Assembly: GCA_008973525.1 (NCBI GenBank)
Contig: WACJ01000267.1
Span: forward strand, 248,001 to 312,000
Reading direction: 5' to 3'
Length of the DNA: 64,000 nt
Source: Stenopsyche tienmushanensis
Taxonomy: Eukaryota > Arthropoda > Insecta > Trichoptera > Stenopsychidae
Positions 47,661 through 59,639 of the stretch are shown piece by piece. The position numbers were made by a program, and so were the translations under genes. How positions within the stretch are numbered: the first letter of the stretch is position 1; every line of letters begins with the position of its first letter. The notes beneath the pieces are model-generated. The model did not search any database and was not told the origin of the DNA. It worked only from the letters and a program-made list of their open reading frames with translations.

Positions 47661-49085
47661 AATTGACCCTACACACCAAGTGTATGAAATTCGAAATTTA
47701 AAAAAATCCCTCGGTCTTTCATCTGTCGCGGAAAATATTTACAACAACGCTTTGTTACGCTTCTCTCGTTTTCGTACAAGAATGCCTTTATACAAATAAC
47801 ACGTCCTGTGTTTATCAGGAAAAAATAATTGATGTTCTTATTTCAATACTAGAGGCATTCCAACGCATGCTCTCAATGTCAAAGAGAACAAAGAGACGTA
47901 TTGTCGCTCGTTTGCTGCGTCTTTTGTCGTAGTTATGATTAACTATGGCATTATTTATTTTCGTTCATTGCAGGCATATCTTCGGAACACATGCCTTTTG
48001 TCCCTGCCACATGATAACATGGAGTCATTCATTACGACAATTGCACAATAACTGTCATACAAATATGTATTCACGCCGTCGGGCACTGAATGGCATTACT
48101 TGATCTTATTAGTTGACATCTGTCTGACGTTGCATTTCGAACAATAAAAGCGTCTTTATTTCAAACGGGCGTCTTTTTCGACGTCGCGTTAAAAAAAATT
48201 GCTTGGGCCGAATGCGTTAAACGCTCTCACTACAAAACGATCGAAATATCCAAAGTTTGTCGATTAAATCCGGATTTAATTTATATGTCCACCTGTCTAA
48301 TGACGGTGTGAATCATAGCTTCAAATGTTCCTTTTGTGATTTCGAATGACATAGGTCTTGCTGAATCATCTATAGCTTAATTAAATCATTAAGCAATTAG
48401 CCTATTTGGCATATATCGTTGACATTTGATTGGACTGTCAAATGGCGCTGCGATCGCCATTAATGACGAACTACGCGTGTACGTACTTATGAAACGATAT
48501 AATTACGCGTTGCGCAACAGAAGATGCTACTTCTCGCCTTTTTTCTTCAGTAACGGGATCAAAAAGCTTCCTATCCAATGAAGGAATCTATGTCGAAAAT
48601 TAAGACACTCCATTTGTATTCTTTTACATCATTAATAAATTTATACGGCAAAATTCCGGGTTATATTTGAATCCCCCTCTTATCATCTGGCAAGCCGTTG
48701 CTTTTGCTATTTATACGCTAGAATTGTAATTTTACGTAATATTTATGGCCATAAAATTTAATTGAAATTGTGCATGACCTGCGACACTTTCGAGATTTAA
48801 TTTAATTGGAATATAAAACAGATAAGACTATTTATATTCACGCTCATTTTTCATAGGAAATGTCTTTTATATCTAGCTATGATAGGTCAGAGAGCATCTA
48901 GTCTGCTCAATTAAATCATTTAAATTAACTCAAATTAATTCAGATTTAAAAATTAAAAACCATCTAGGGATAAATCAAGATATGGACGCTTTAAAAATGT
49001 ATATTTTTATCGCAATTGACTATTGATCATTTATTCGACAGTTCACTTGATTTAATTGAATTTTAATAAATTAATTTTTATAAAA
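47661..49085. other. Unassigned single-copy region
   Basis: No repeat family recognised. Less AT-rich at 47700-48560. No coding exon recognised. Confidence 0.4.
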
Positions 49086-49089
49086 AATA

Positions 49090-49396
49090 ATTTATTTATA
49101 TAAATGAATGTGTGTCTGTTTGTTAGTTTGTCCCGTATATGTTCCTATACCATTCACCCGACAACGATGAAACTTTGGGAAGTTGTTTTACACACCTTAG
49201 TGAACATTTTTGAATTATTACAAGCATTGTTTGTGTACGCAATTCGTTGTGCGAGACGTTAACGCGAAACGCTAGTCCTTCAGCCCGCGCTACACGTGGC
49301 CTGAAGCAATAAACCACGTAACTATACTACTGCGTTTCTTTTTAAATAATTACTAAGCGCATGTGGCATTGCAACGTACGCCGGGTATTCGCTAGT
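49090..49396 (+). mobile_element. Helitron-like element H3 (best preserved)
   Basis: Starts in an AT-rich 5' end near AATTTATTTATATAAATGAA, then GTCTGTTTGTTAGTTTGTCC, TTCCTATACCATTCACCCG, GATGAAACTTTGGG, CGTAACTATACTACTGCG, and ends GGCATTGCAACGTACGCC, a short spacer and CTAG (49392-49395) followed by T. Hairpin plus CTAG is the expected Helitron 3' signature. About 300 bp, no Rep/helicase, non-autonomous. Confidence 0.7.
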
Positions 49397-49399
49397 AAT

Positions 49400-49890
49400 A
49401 CAATAACAAGATGGAAAAAAAAACAATGAACGATAAAACACAGCAGAAATGCTTGTAAGATAAAATTTAATCGAAGTAATGTTTCAATACAAAATGTTAA
49501 ATACAAGACGAACATTGTAGATTTATGTACACATAAAAATAACCCCCAGGATCATTAAAGGACTAATAAACATGGCAATATAAGACCGGAAACTTAAATC
49601 CAATAAACCAAGCCTTCGAGCTGAAAGTCTTTGGTGGCGAAATGTCCACATTGAAAATGAGGATGAGGCTGTTCGAATCTGGGCTTAAAAGCTGGTCGAC
49701 CGAGACAAATATACCAGCAATTAAAATTAAATTTCATCAAAACGTTTGATTTATAATATTTTTTAATACGGGATGCGGCAGGGAAATTTCCTTATTTGAA
49801 ACGCATGCTTCGATTCGACATTTATTTCTAAAAGGGTAGCCTTGTCACATATTTGAAACAGCGGGATCTAACGTTTTAATAATGATTATG
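49400..49890. other. Unassigned sequence
   Basis: No gene or repeat recognised. GTTCGAATCTGGGC at about 49672 looks superficially like a tRNA T-arm, but no acceptor, D or anticodon arm can be built around it. Confidence 0.5.
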
Positions 49891-49892
49891 CA

Positions 49893-50172
49893 GTGCACGA
49901 TGAAAGAACGCGCGTTCGCCTTAGAGGCGTACTTTTCAATCGAGAGCTCGGAACCAGGCAGAGACGGAGAGAGCATCTTGCGTACATCGTACGATTGTAT
50001 AGATCGTTAACCCAAATTTATCGACTAATAATGATATGCGAATGATATAATCAATCGATTTCAAGTGTATTGTTTACATTTACGCAAATAAATGATGCGG
50101 ATGATGCGGACATACAAATATAGCATCCAAGTCTATTATGATTTATTATTAGCTCACTACTCAAAGGGTTAA
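49893..50172 (+). repeat. Family A piggyBac-like short element, copy A8 (3' end intact)
   Basis: Contains CAGAGACGGAGAGAGCATCT, CGACTAATAATGATATGCG, a TTTACGCAAATAAATGATG block, CATACAAATATAGCATCC, and the 3' end GCTCACTACTCAAAGGG with TTAA at 50169-50172. Its end is the inverted counterpart of the TTAACCCGTTGATGAG start of A6. Confidence 0.8.
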
Positions 50173-50174
50173 TA

Positions 50175-51830
50175 ATGTATGGCTTAAAATATAAATTTTA
50201 AAAAAAACTTTAAATGTCCCTCTGTAACATGGAAAAAATAATTAAACCAATTTCTTCTATATTGTTTACATTGTTAATTTTTAAAATAAGGTAGTTTCCA
50301 TGCCGCATCCTGTATTTCAAGAAGGTAGCTAATATATTGAATAGAAGTCTTGTGGAATGGTGGCGGGAGGGGGAAAAACTCTATCCAACTTCTTTGAAAA
50401 TGTGAGATTATCCATAAACTTTGATTAAGAGAAGCCTTGTTCATGTTCGATAAAGAGGTCGTCATCAGAGTCTCGCAGTTGGGACCTCTCTCTGTATATT
50501 TTAACTATAACTCGCTGTGTGGATCAATTTCATTCGTTTCAAGCTGAAAATGAGCCTCACTGGATGTCTTTTAATATCCAAAATATTGTTAATTTCATAG
50601 AGAACAACTTGGAATGTTTAATTAGTATGATAAAACATTCAAAATATGTAACAGTTTGCTTACGAATGAAGCAATATTTTTTGCTTGAAGAGGAAATTTG
50701 AAACTGTTAGTAGCCATTAAAACAATGATGATCGCTTCAGCTCATGATTTGTGAATAAAAATCAAATAAATTGAAGATATATCAAGGTGATACCAATGAT
50801 CAATTAGTTGAAACATTAATTAAATAACTATAATTTTATGTATTATTTGGTTGCATTTAAAGTATATTTAATGAAGCAGGATAAATAGATTAATTCTTCT
50901 GATTTACAAGCGAAGTGGTCGTGACGACTGACGTTTATTTATCTGAATCTAGCCACTATCATGCAAATTTGCTGGAAAATCTAGGTCGTATTTGCAATTT
51001 TCTCCGTAATAAATTCTAATTTTATACGAATAGCATTTAAAATTAATGTAGTACGAGGCTGAATTGAGTGGCATTTGTGTACATGCACTTTTGTCATAAT
51101 AAGATATCACATGTGAGTGATTCCGGTCGTGTATGTATGTATTCTTGGAATAACGTCATGGACAATGTCAAACCAATTGTAGTGAATCACGTTACGTAAT
51201 GAATCACGTAAAAGCAACCGAATTGAACCACAAAAAATCCCAAGCATGGATTAATCAAAGCGATAGAGTTTTTGCCGTAACTCGAGTAACGTAATCGAGT
51301 AACCATTTTTTCCGAGGGAAACGTGATCTTGCGTCATATTTTTTTCCACCCCACAAACAACCACGTCTGTATCCGAATATGATTTATATTATAAATAAAC
51401 TTGTATTTAATTATTTGCACGGTGTAATATCTGCCTGGATGGATTCGGCACTAAAGTTGGAAACTAACTAAGTTTATGTGGTTGATGAGCTGGTTATCAT
51501 CCAGACCGTAATCTCTGCGAATGCCGACGTCGGTTGTCTTCGCAAAATTTATGTCCAAAGAGTTGAGAAGACAAAATCACCAGACCAATTAATTAGATTC
51601 ATAAAATCGTACAAATTCGCGTTGATACAACGACTGTTTTAATTTTTTAACTCGATTTAGTGCCTTGTAAAGTATTTTGATTAACAACTCGAAATTAAAC
51701 CGAGCTTCGTTCCACGTCTCCGACACAAGTATTTAAATAACTCGAATGCAAACTAGAAAACTCAGAACGAAATAAAAATGAAATTAATGGACTTGCTTAA
51801 GATGATAGCCAGATAAACTTGGCCACTTGG
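50175..51830. other. Unassigned sequence
   Basis: No repeat family recognised. 50270-50700 holds short frames on both strands (63 residues minus, 60 residues plus) whose residues suggest nothing specific. The remainder is AT-rich. Confidence 0.4.
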
Positions 51831-51837
51831 AATTATT

Positions 51838-52680
51838 TATTTTCTGGCGGCGACGCTATAAAACCACTTATTCAATAAATTATTATACCCTGAAAGTGCT
51901 ACAAATGGGTGGGTTTTTCAATAAAGACGCTCGAAATTTATTATGTAATAGCGGCTATATTATTAAAGAAACATTTATCAAATTTATTGTAAAATACTCA
52001 GTAGAGTATGGCAAATCTTTGTGTAAATCCTCAAAATTTATCATCAAAATTAGTGCTCCATTCAAGAAATATTTCGCCAAAAAAATCATATTTAGCGACG
52101 TGGCCCATTTTTGGATGAATAGTTGTGTGTACAAACAAAACTGTCGGAATTGGGACGATTCCAATCCACAAGAAATATACCAACACCAAATACATCCCGA
52201 AGTCATTGTTTGGTGCGGATTTTGGCCTGGTGGATCGGTCCGTACTTCTTCCAAAAAGGATAACTGGCATTGCTATAACCGTCGCTACAAATCAATGATA
52301 AGTGAATTCTTGTGGCTTAAACTGCATGACATATATACCGATGATATGTGGTTCTAATAGGACACAGCGTATGCCACGATGGACATTCTGCAGGAGCGAT
52401 TTGTGGGCATGATTATCTCGGGTAACGTGAATCAGCCACCGATATCGTGCTGTTTAGCGCTTTTAGACTTATTTTTTTAGGGCTATTTTAAATCATAAAT
52501 CTAAGTGTATAAACCTCAAACAATTGATGCCCTAAAAATCAACATAACGAACGCCATCCAGTAAATTCAGCCAGATTTAGGCGACAAAGTCATCAAAAAT
52601 TGAACCTCCTGAATACGTGCTTAAGAGCAAAGCCGCGGCGAATATTTGAACAAAATTATATTCCATACGTATTGCCATAA
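51838..52680 (+). pseudogene. Tc3-like/mariner-superfamily transposase pseudogene
   Basis: Best preserved transposase here. The open frame to 52357 reads SVEYGKSLCKSSKF, KKIIFSDVAHFWMNSCVYKQ (first catalytic aspartate, GAC 52097-52099), PEVIVWCGFWPGGSV, then RYKSMISEFLW and DDMWF followed by two stops where the family has QQDGATCHTA. Beyond, with stops and shifts: ATMDILQERFVG, QPPISCCLALLDLFF*GYF (decayed third catalytic block), YKPQTIDALKINI, QPDLGDKVIKN and RGEYLNKIIFHT, the usual end. The N-terminal DNA-binding domain is not recognisable. Inactive. Confidence 0.85.
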
Positions 52681-52699
52681 AATATTCTTTTAAATAAAA

Positions 52700-54145
52700 T
52701 ATAAATTGAATAGATATCTCACGTATAAAAGTTTTTATTTACATTTAAATATCGAGCGTCGTTATTGATACAAACTTATTGATCTTGAAGATCAAATCAA
52801 ATCAATCATAAATACTTGATAATTTGTGTGAAATAGTTCATACTGTCTTGGCGGTGTTTAATTCAATTAATCGTTACCATATGGTCACGCTCGCGCTTGG
52901 TTCGTTCGAAAATCCAAACGTAGTATACTTCTATCGTCACAAAATCGAATAAAATCCTTAAAAAAATCATTAGATTTTAATACAATTATATTATAATATC
53001 AGAATGTATGGATATCAGAGTGGATTCAATGTCATTTTTTAGTTCAAATTCATTTTTGCGAAGCGTAGACAATACTTTTTTATAAAAGGCACATTGTAAA
53101 AAAGCAGCAGCGTTTTTATGAATTCGACATGTGCATTTTTACAAGCCTTTGTGCTATTCTACATGCAAAAATATGACAGATTTGACTTTTTTTCCGAAAT
53201 TTTCCGTTCATAAATGACTATTGATATTTTCCCTCTGCAATTATACCCTTAAAATGCAGCCCCTATTTTCGAGTATTTACATCCTGCAAAAATGTATTTG
53301 TCTCAATACTTTAGTAATGTAATGATCGGTCGGTATTTTAAGCATGAATATATTTTTATCGCTTCGTTTGTTGATCGTTTGAGGGGTTAAGTCATAGCGA
53401 TTATTTAAGTGCAATTCGACGTATCGAGCAATCAAATCGATTGGGTCTCGCAAATTTACAAGTTTGTAAAGGCGTTCGAGTAAAAAACGACATTGAATTT
53501 GTATATGAAAGGCTTTTTTTCTCTCTGGCGTTTGAAGATTTCCAATTTATCAATGACCCTAATGACGACTCTGGCTATAATCCGGCGCATTAAACGGACC
53601 GATATAATTCTCGCAAATAATGACCCTAGACCCGATATTTTTCTGGCGAAAAAGTCCCAGCGTATTTTACGAGGAAACCCTTTTGCCTGTATATATCCCG
53701 GTTTTCGCAGCAGATTTTCCTTCGTCGCTTTCTGTCACTGATTGCGAAAACTCCCCCGGACAGACGAAAGGGAGTCTGCGCTCCCCGTTAATAAGCCGAC
53801 TACGAATAACTTTTAAGTGACCCTTTTCAAAAGTAGTGCTCGTGTGTCTATCAATTTCTATATTACAAGTTGGCCAAGTTTCTTAAGCTCTTGGGATATT
53901 TGTGGACTTATGGGGTTGAGCTTTTCAATAGTTCGAAAGATGTCGCATCGCCCTGAATAAAATGGAGCGAGTGCCGAAAGTCAGACGGGGGTAGGAAAGA
54001 TCGACAAGTAAATATTCCCATTTGGTATACTTTTCCATCTTTTGAATAAAATATTCCTTTGAAATAAATTTGGATTGATCTCATTTTGTAACTTAGATAC
54101 TAATCATTAATATTTTATCAACATCTCAATTAAGGGGGGAATTCA
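52700..54145. other. Unassigned; less AT-rich island at 53390-53990
   Basis: No coding exon recognised; two overlapping plus frames (82 and 66 residues) at 53493-53820 lack motifs. GAGGGGTTAAG at about 53381 is a lone TTAACCC-type end. Confidence 0.4.
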
Positions 54146-54149
54146 TGTC

Positions 54150-54365
54150 TAGAATTTTGAAAAAAATTGAGTTGGTTTTTTTTGCATATTTAAAAATTTT
54201 AGACTTTAAAATATATATATAAAATTGTTTAATTTTTTTGAGGTATAGACTATAGCCACATATTTACTTATTAAGAATTGTTTATCTTTTCTTATTTTAA
54301 ATAACTAGAAGGGTTGAAATCGTGTCAACCAGGACACATTCTCTTTTTTTCCCGTTACACATTAC
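54150..54365 (-). repeat. Family D block, copy D4 (inverted)
   Basis: AGACTATAGCCACATATTTA, AGAAGGGTTGAAATCGTGTC and AACCAGGACACATTCTC align with D5 and D6; only one end of the family is present. Confidence 0.7.
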
Positions 54366-54369
54366 CAGT

Positions 54370-55860
54370 CAATTTTTTTCGTTAGCAATATAAGCATGAT
54401 ATATCAGAATTCTGAATGCATATATTAGGCATAAATTATTATCAAAGACATAATGGTGCTTCTAGCTAAAATGTCCAATAAACTATTTGAATTAATGTAT
54501 GTTAACTGTTAAAGAACATCTAAAAGTCATTTAAATACATTAATAGATTGAAACAGAACGTTTTTTCAAATAAATCAATATTTTTCACTATTGATTTGAA
54601 TCCAAGATGTTCAACTGCTCAATAGTGAGACATCATACAGGTTTATCGCCTGTGTTCCGTAGGAATACTCAAAAAATGTATTATAATATATTATCACCCA
54701 AAGCCCCAAAATAAAAATATATTCTCGGAGTGCAAAGTAAAAAAATCTGATTATATTAAAGTCAAAGTCAATTTATTCAGAAGGCTGTGTTAGGTATTGA
54801 TTCCACAGGGCACAGCATCCATTTAATAGCCTCACAGCGATTTCTGAATTTCGACGACTGTATAATTCAAATTATTTGGCAAACCATCCCCAGCCACTTA
54901 TTATTTCGTCTCGAAATAATTCCATCCCGGAATTACTTCGACCTGAACGTTCCCCGAAGAAAATCTTAGAAAATACACGTACGTACATAGATTTTCCACT
55001 CGAATAGTGATCGTACTTGTTACGTGGTCTCATTCATGTAATTCAAACATGATATTACATTATTAGCCGCCATTTGTAAGCTCTCGTTATAGAAACTATA
55101 ACACGCTGCAACCCCTAAAGAGCCTTTAAAATACACGCCAACACCGTCACATGACGTCCATATTGCATCAAAGCGTTTGCAACTTACGTCACGTAAATCC
55201 ATTTGGATGCTTTATTAATGGCTTTGAATTATTTCAGACTCATAATTAAGTATACTTCCATATCGGTTTTCAAACTGCCTTGACATAATAAGTTTGAATT
55301 CAATATGCAGATTCTTAAGAATATATGTTATATATATCGAATATATAGAATCTTTTAAAAAATACATCAATCTACACGAATAAGGACGGCTTAACCGTAA
55401 GAAATATTATTTCGTGCATTTAGTCGACTGTGCATATAATCAACCGATTTGAAACTAACCAAATGAAACGCTTGCGGATTAAAAAGGGATGTATTTTGGG
55501 TCCTAGTCCTTCATTCTGACAGGTGAAAGACTGTATTAAGGAAATGGGGGTAGAAAATGCATACCATCCGGGAATAAATTTTTCCGGACCCAAGTCTCGC
55601 CTTTTTGAGACTTTGATATTTTTCTAATGGATCCTATATCACTCGTGTTGAATCTTAAAAGCTTAAATCTTTTTAAAATATAAGATGTGTGATGTACCTA
55701 GACTAAAAATATATGTAGATCATTAAAAAGGTCTTAATGTCTTATTAAATTTGACTAAAATTACTGGCCATGTGCGAAAATTTTACACAATAGCGGGCGG
55801 TGCGTAAAGTGTTAATATATTTATATTTAACGCAGGTTTTATTATATTTTTTTAATGAAT
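54370..55860. other. Unassigned AT-rich sequence
   Basis: No gene recognised. A TTAACAC-type end (GTGCGTAAAGTGTTAA) lies at 55800-55815, about 50 bp before B8. Confidence 0.45.
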
Positions 55861-55867
55861 GGCAATA

Positions 55868-56785
55868 CACTTGAGTCTATTTTTATGCGATAGATATAAA
55901 AACAGGGAGTTACATATAAAAAATCCGCATAAAAAAGATTTGAACTACATAGAAAACCGAGGGATAGATTTCGTTATTTTTAAAAAACGCATAACTTCAA
56001 ATCAATGTGATATATTTTAGCAAAAATCGCATAAAAAAACTTTGCAATGATTAACCAATATTTTTTTATGCAGCTCGTGATATGAAGACATGCAATTCTT
56101 AAGCTCGCGTTGAAATTTGAAAGCTCGTTCAGATGTATAATAAATAGATTGATTAGTTTCTTGTATAATTTTTAATGTAAGAGGGGCAGGAGTTTCTTCT
56201 AATATCGCCTTCTGTTTCATGCTGCCATATAACATCAAACCAGTAATATCCTCAAGCAATTCATCGACATCATTTTAAGAAAAAGTATCAAAGCATTCTC
56301 CGCCAAGCTCTCTAGTCTTCATTTGTATGTGGATGACTCTTATATTTTTTTTATGCGCGTTCGCATAAAAAAAGTTTTGTGTGGAAAAATGATACATAGG
56401 TTCCATTATTTTTGGAAACCGCATAACTTCCCTGAATGACGATTATATTATTGATTTGATGTTATATGACAGTAAAGAAACAGAAGACGATATTGAAGTG
56501 AAAGAAACTCCTGCCCTTTACAAGAAGCTCAGTCAACTTTGCAATAATTTCTAAAAAATCTATTGTACATAACTTAAATTCTAAACGAGCTTTCAAATTC
56601 ATGCAAAATATCATGAACTGCGTAAAAAATATTGGTTAATCGTTGCAAAGTTTTTTTTGTGCGTTTTTTAGTATATTTCATAACATTGATTTGAAGTTAT
56701 GCTTCTATGTAGTTCAAGTTTTTTTATGCGATTTTTTTATATGCGATTCTCCGTGGAACGCATCGCACAAAAACAGACCCAAGTG
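55868..56785. mobile_element. Family B fold-back element B8 carrying two inverted transposase tails
   Basis: Complete 918-bp element: left end CACTTGAGTCTATTTTTATG, right end AAACAGACCCAAGTG, TA on both sides (55866-55867, 56786-56787). Inside each end, in inverted orientation, is the same coding-like segment. The minus-strand copy (56259-56017) reads LEDITGLMLYGS, EETPAPLTLKII, ERAFKFQRELKNCMSSYHEL and HKKILVNHCKVF. The plus-strand copy (about 56430-56660) reads DDYIIDLMLYDSK, KETPALYKKL, a stop-containing stretch, and YHELRKKYWLIVAKFF. Between them (56340-56425) sits a third, internal subterminal block. I infer the segment to be the C-terminus of the autonomous parent's transposase. Confidence 0.85.
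56017..56259 (-). pseudogene. Putative transposase C-terminal fragment (left arm of B8)
   Basis: An uninterrupted 80-residue frame, while its inverted partner at 56430-56660 has stops, so the shared residues (LMLY, ETPA, YHEL, KK) are visible in both. An acidic, helix-rich tail directly abutting the inverted terminal repeat fits a pogo/Tigger-type transposase C-terminus, but I see no catalytic block to prove the class. Confidence 0.5.
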
Positions 56786-56789
56786 TACT

Positions 56790-58110
56790 CATATCACACA
56801 ATAAATTTCGAAATCAAATAAATGAGTCAGTATGATTTTATGATGTAAGATTCCAATAAAATTCGGTAACACTCTACATAAGATAGTCTGTTGACTTTTC
56901 GCGTCATTTATAAGCTGCCAACAATACAGCATCTCGCTGTCCTATTCTTGTTTCCTTCAGACAATTCCAGGACTGTAAATGTTCTCTCCGCGAGAGAATC
57001 CTGGGGGAATTTACACTCGTTGCGATCTCGTAAAGGCGCCATATCATAAAAATATAAAAATAACAAGTCTTCCAGCACAATTGTACATAACATATCCAAC
57101 CGATCGCGAAATATTTATTCGATTCTAGGTCAATTGAACACAATAGACTCGGCGCTAGGACTTTGAACACCATTTCTGATCGTTGAGGAAGTTAACACCG
57201 CTACGCCTGCAATCTAAATGGAGCTTCCGGCATATGGGACAGCCTTTAAGATACGAATCAAGGACAAACAAATAATTTGTAACCTGGCTGTCATTGCCTT
57301 TGTCGACTATACCGCTAAGCCGCTTTGATGTCTTTCGCGACACAACTGCATTGTGCGATGCACTATTCTGCTGCACAAGTAGAAAAATTAATGCAGACAG
57401 GCGAGCACTCCAGATGCACTTACGCTGTCAACTTCTCCGTTTGAAGCATGCCTTCGACGTTCATGTAAAACGTTCCTATTAATCGTTGGTCTCGTTAGAA
57501 CATGTCTGATAACAAGCTTTCTATGCCAGTCAATAACCGATAATTATGCTTACTTACACGCATCATTTCCTAATTCTTATCGTTTCTGTTTAGAATACCG
57601 AGTCTATATTTATAAAGCAATTGTTATGATTATATCACTATTTTTCTGGGTGGTCGTTTATTTGAGACAAGATAGTTACAACGCGGTTTATATTGGAGTA
57701 CCGGAAAGTAATCCATTTTTTCATCACAGCAAACTTAAACATGATTTTCAATATCTTTTCGTCACAAATAAATTGATTTTTTGAAGGAAATTTTTCGTTA
57801 TTAACCCTCTTAGTACCAAACGTCGCTATATCGTCGTTGATGAAACATGCGAAAAGTGCTAAAACGCCGATATTTCGTCGTGTACGTAGTTGTGGATTTT
57901 GAAAGTTCGAACCAAAAAAAGTCACACCAGCAATCCGAAAAGCGGACCGATTGGGCATACGAACCTTGTAGCCACTCAGTCCTCTTTTAGGGATTTTTGC
58001 GACATTTTCTATGATCTGTACGATCACGGAAGCAACTATATAGCAATAATAAATTGGATTGGATCCGTTTTGGGGGGGGGGGGGGGCAAAGTTAGATACT
58101 TGCCATGGGC
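56790..58110. other. Unassigned sequence with a TTAACCC end and a G homopolymer
   Basis: TTAACCCTCTTAGTACC begins at 57801 and is followed by repeated ACGTCGCTATATCGTCG and CGCCGATATTTCGTCG, which looks like a piggyBac-type terminus. A run of 15 G lies at 58072-58086. A 164-residue minus frame (57638-58132) spans all this and is judged spurious. Confidence 0.45.
58072..58086. repeat. 15-base G homopolymer
   Basis: Uninterrupted run of 15 G, exceptional in this AT-rich window; the true length may differ because such runs are prone to slippage and assembly error. Confidence 0.85.
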
Positions 58111-58129
58111 ATTTCATATCCTTGTTTAT

Positions 58130-58449
58130 CAATTATCGAATACAGAGACAGAGATAGAGTCTTGCGTCTCATCATCGATCGATGACGATAATCCAAGTTT
58201 ATCCATTTCAAACATTATTTTGTTACTAAAACTGTGTACACACATGTGTATTGTTTATATTTACGCGAAAATATGAACGAATATTGTGTGCTATAAACAG
58301 TGTTAAGATTCATTTATTGTTATACAAGATTGAGTCACGCTGCGCGGCTCTGAGAGAAAAGCGGATTTGCATGAACGATAAGCGGTGCACATACTAATAT
58401 AGCATACATTTATGTCGTTTTAAAATTTACTCACTACTCAAAGGTTTAA
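58130..58449 (+). repeat. Family A piggyBac-like short element, copy A9 (3' end nearly intact)
   Basis: AGAGACAGAGATAGAGTCTT, ACACACATGTGTATTGTTTA, ATTGTGTGCTATAAACAGTG, TCACGCTGCGCGGCTCTGAG, ATAAGCGGTGCACATAC and the end ACTCACTACTCAAAGGTTTAA (TTAA 58446-58449), one base off the family consensus. Confidence 0.8.
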
Positions 58450-58454
58450 GATTT

Positions 58455-59635
58455 TACTACCTAAATCTATATTATTTTCTTCCAATCATATTCACTACGA
58501 TTTTATTCAATTTGCTGAAAATAAATGATTCTTGGTGTATGTGTTCGTACATTGTGGTAAACCATTATATTGTATTTAGATTTGGATTAGTCTACTTTTG
58601 GATTAGGCTGTGAAATTATCACGATAATAAATAATACGGGCATGATCTCAATAACATAAGGCGTATGCCATCTGTATCCAATTTGCCATTAATAGATAAC
58701 TGTGTGTACAGTATTAGCAAATTTACTAATAACAAATATTACATTGACGTATGTATGTATTACTCCAACGTCATCGAAGAGCTCTGTTTTCTTTCAAAGT
58801 CTTAATAGCTATTTGTTATATATTTTTTAATTGAAACTCGTTATAATCTACTAAAATGCTTACTGTATATTTTATATTTTAAATATAGATCATATATTGA
58901 TTATAAAATATTTTAAAAATCATCTGATAAAGCATATTTGTATGCGCAACGACTTTTAGCTTCGCTCGATGATATTGCTCATAAAATTACTGACGTATCT
59001 AAAATATTGCAAAAATATACGAATTTATATAATGCCCCATCTATTCTCACATTGTTCTCATCCTTATGGAATATGTTTTTCTTTGTGAAAGACGTATGTT
59101 TATTTTGAGAAAGAATCCAAAGCGTAATCCGCTATCACATTACACTTCTCCCCGAGAACAAATTGATATGTATATATGCATATATTCTCCCTCATATTTC
59201 CAGCATATGAATAAGAAGTTGGAATATCCATTGTCAAAGTCAAATAAAAACAAATGTAGGTGAAAGGGAAGCCTTTTTCCTTCTTATTAAACAGAAACCC
59301 GAAGACTTCGGTAATCTTTTAAGCCCAACTTAAGATCCACTCGCTGCTCCGCCGGAAAACGCACAACAAAATCGATTTTCCACTTTGAAATATGGACTCG
59401 CTCTCGGGGCGCGTGTGTTATAGTACAAATAAATAAATTTCCCAAGAAATAACGAGGAGGTTGTATCAAGCAGGCTTTGTGGGTATTTAGACGAATGTTC
59501 GCTTACTGTCAATATAAGATTGGTAGCTTAAGGGACGATAAATATTTTACGTGCCCATTCGTTAAGTTTACGCCCTATATTCGGTAGTATCTGCAGCAAA
59601 ATAAGGTATTTGCCCCATCCCGTATCGCTACCCAT
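58455..59635. other. Unassigned AT-rich sequence
   Basis: No gene or repeat recognised. 59280-59620 is less AT-rich, with overlapping frames of 60 residues on the minus strand that show no motif. Confidence 0.45.
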
Positions 59636-59639
59636 TTTT

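Noticed and set aside
49660..49695. tRNA-like GTTCGAATC motif
   Set aside because: No acceptor stem, D arm or anticodon arm can be paired around it.
57638..58132. 164-residue minus-strand open frame
   Set aside because: No recognisable domain. It spans a G homopolymer (read as prolines) and a piggyBac-type terminus, and a 128-residue frame overlaps it on the other strand. Judged a chance frame.
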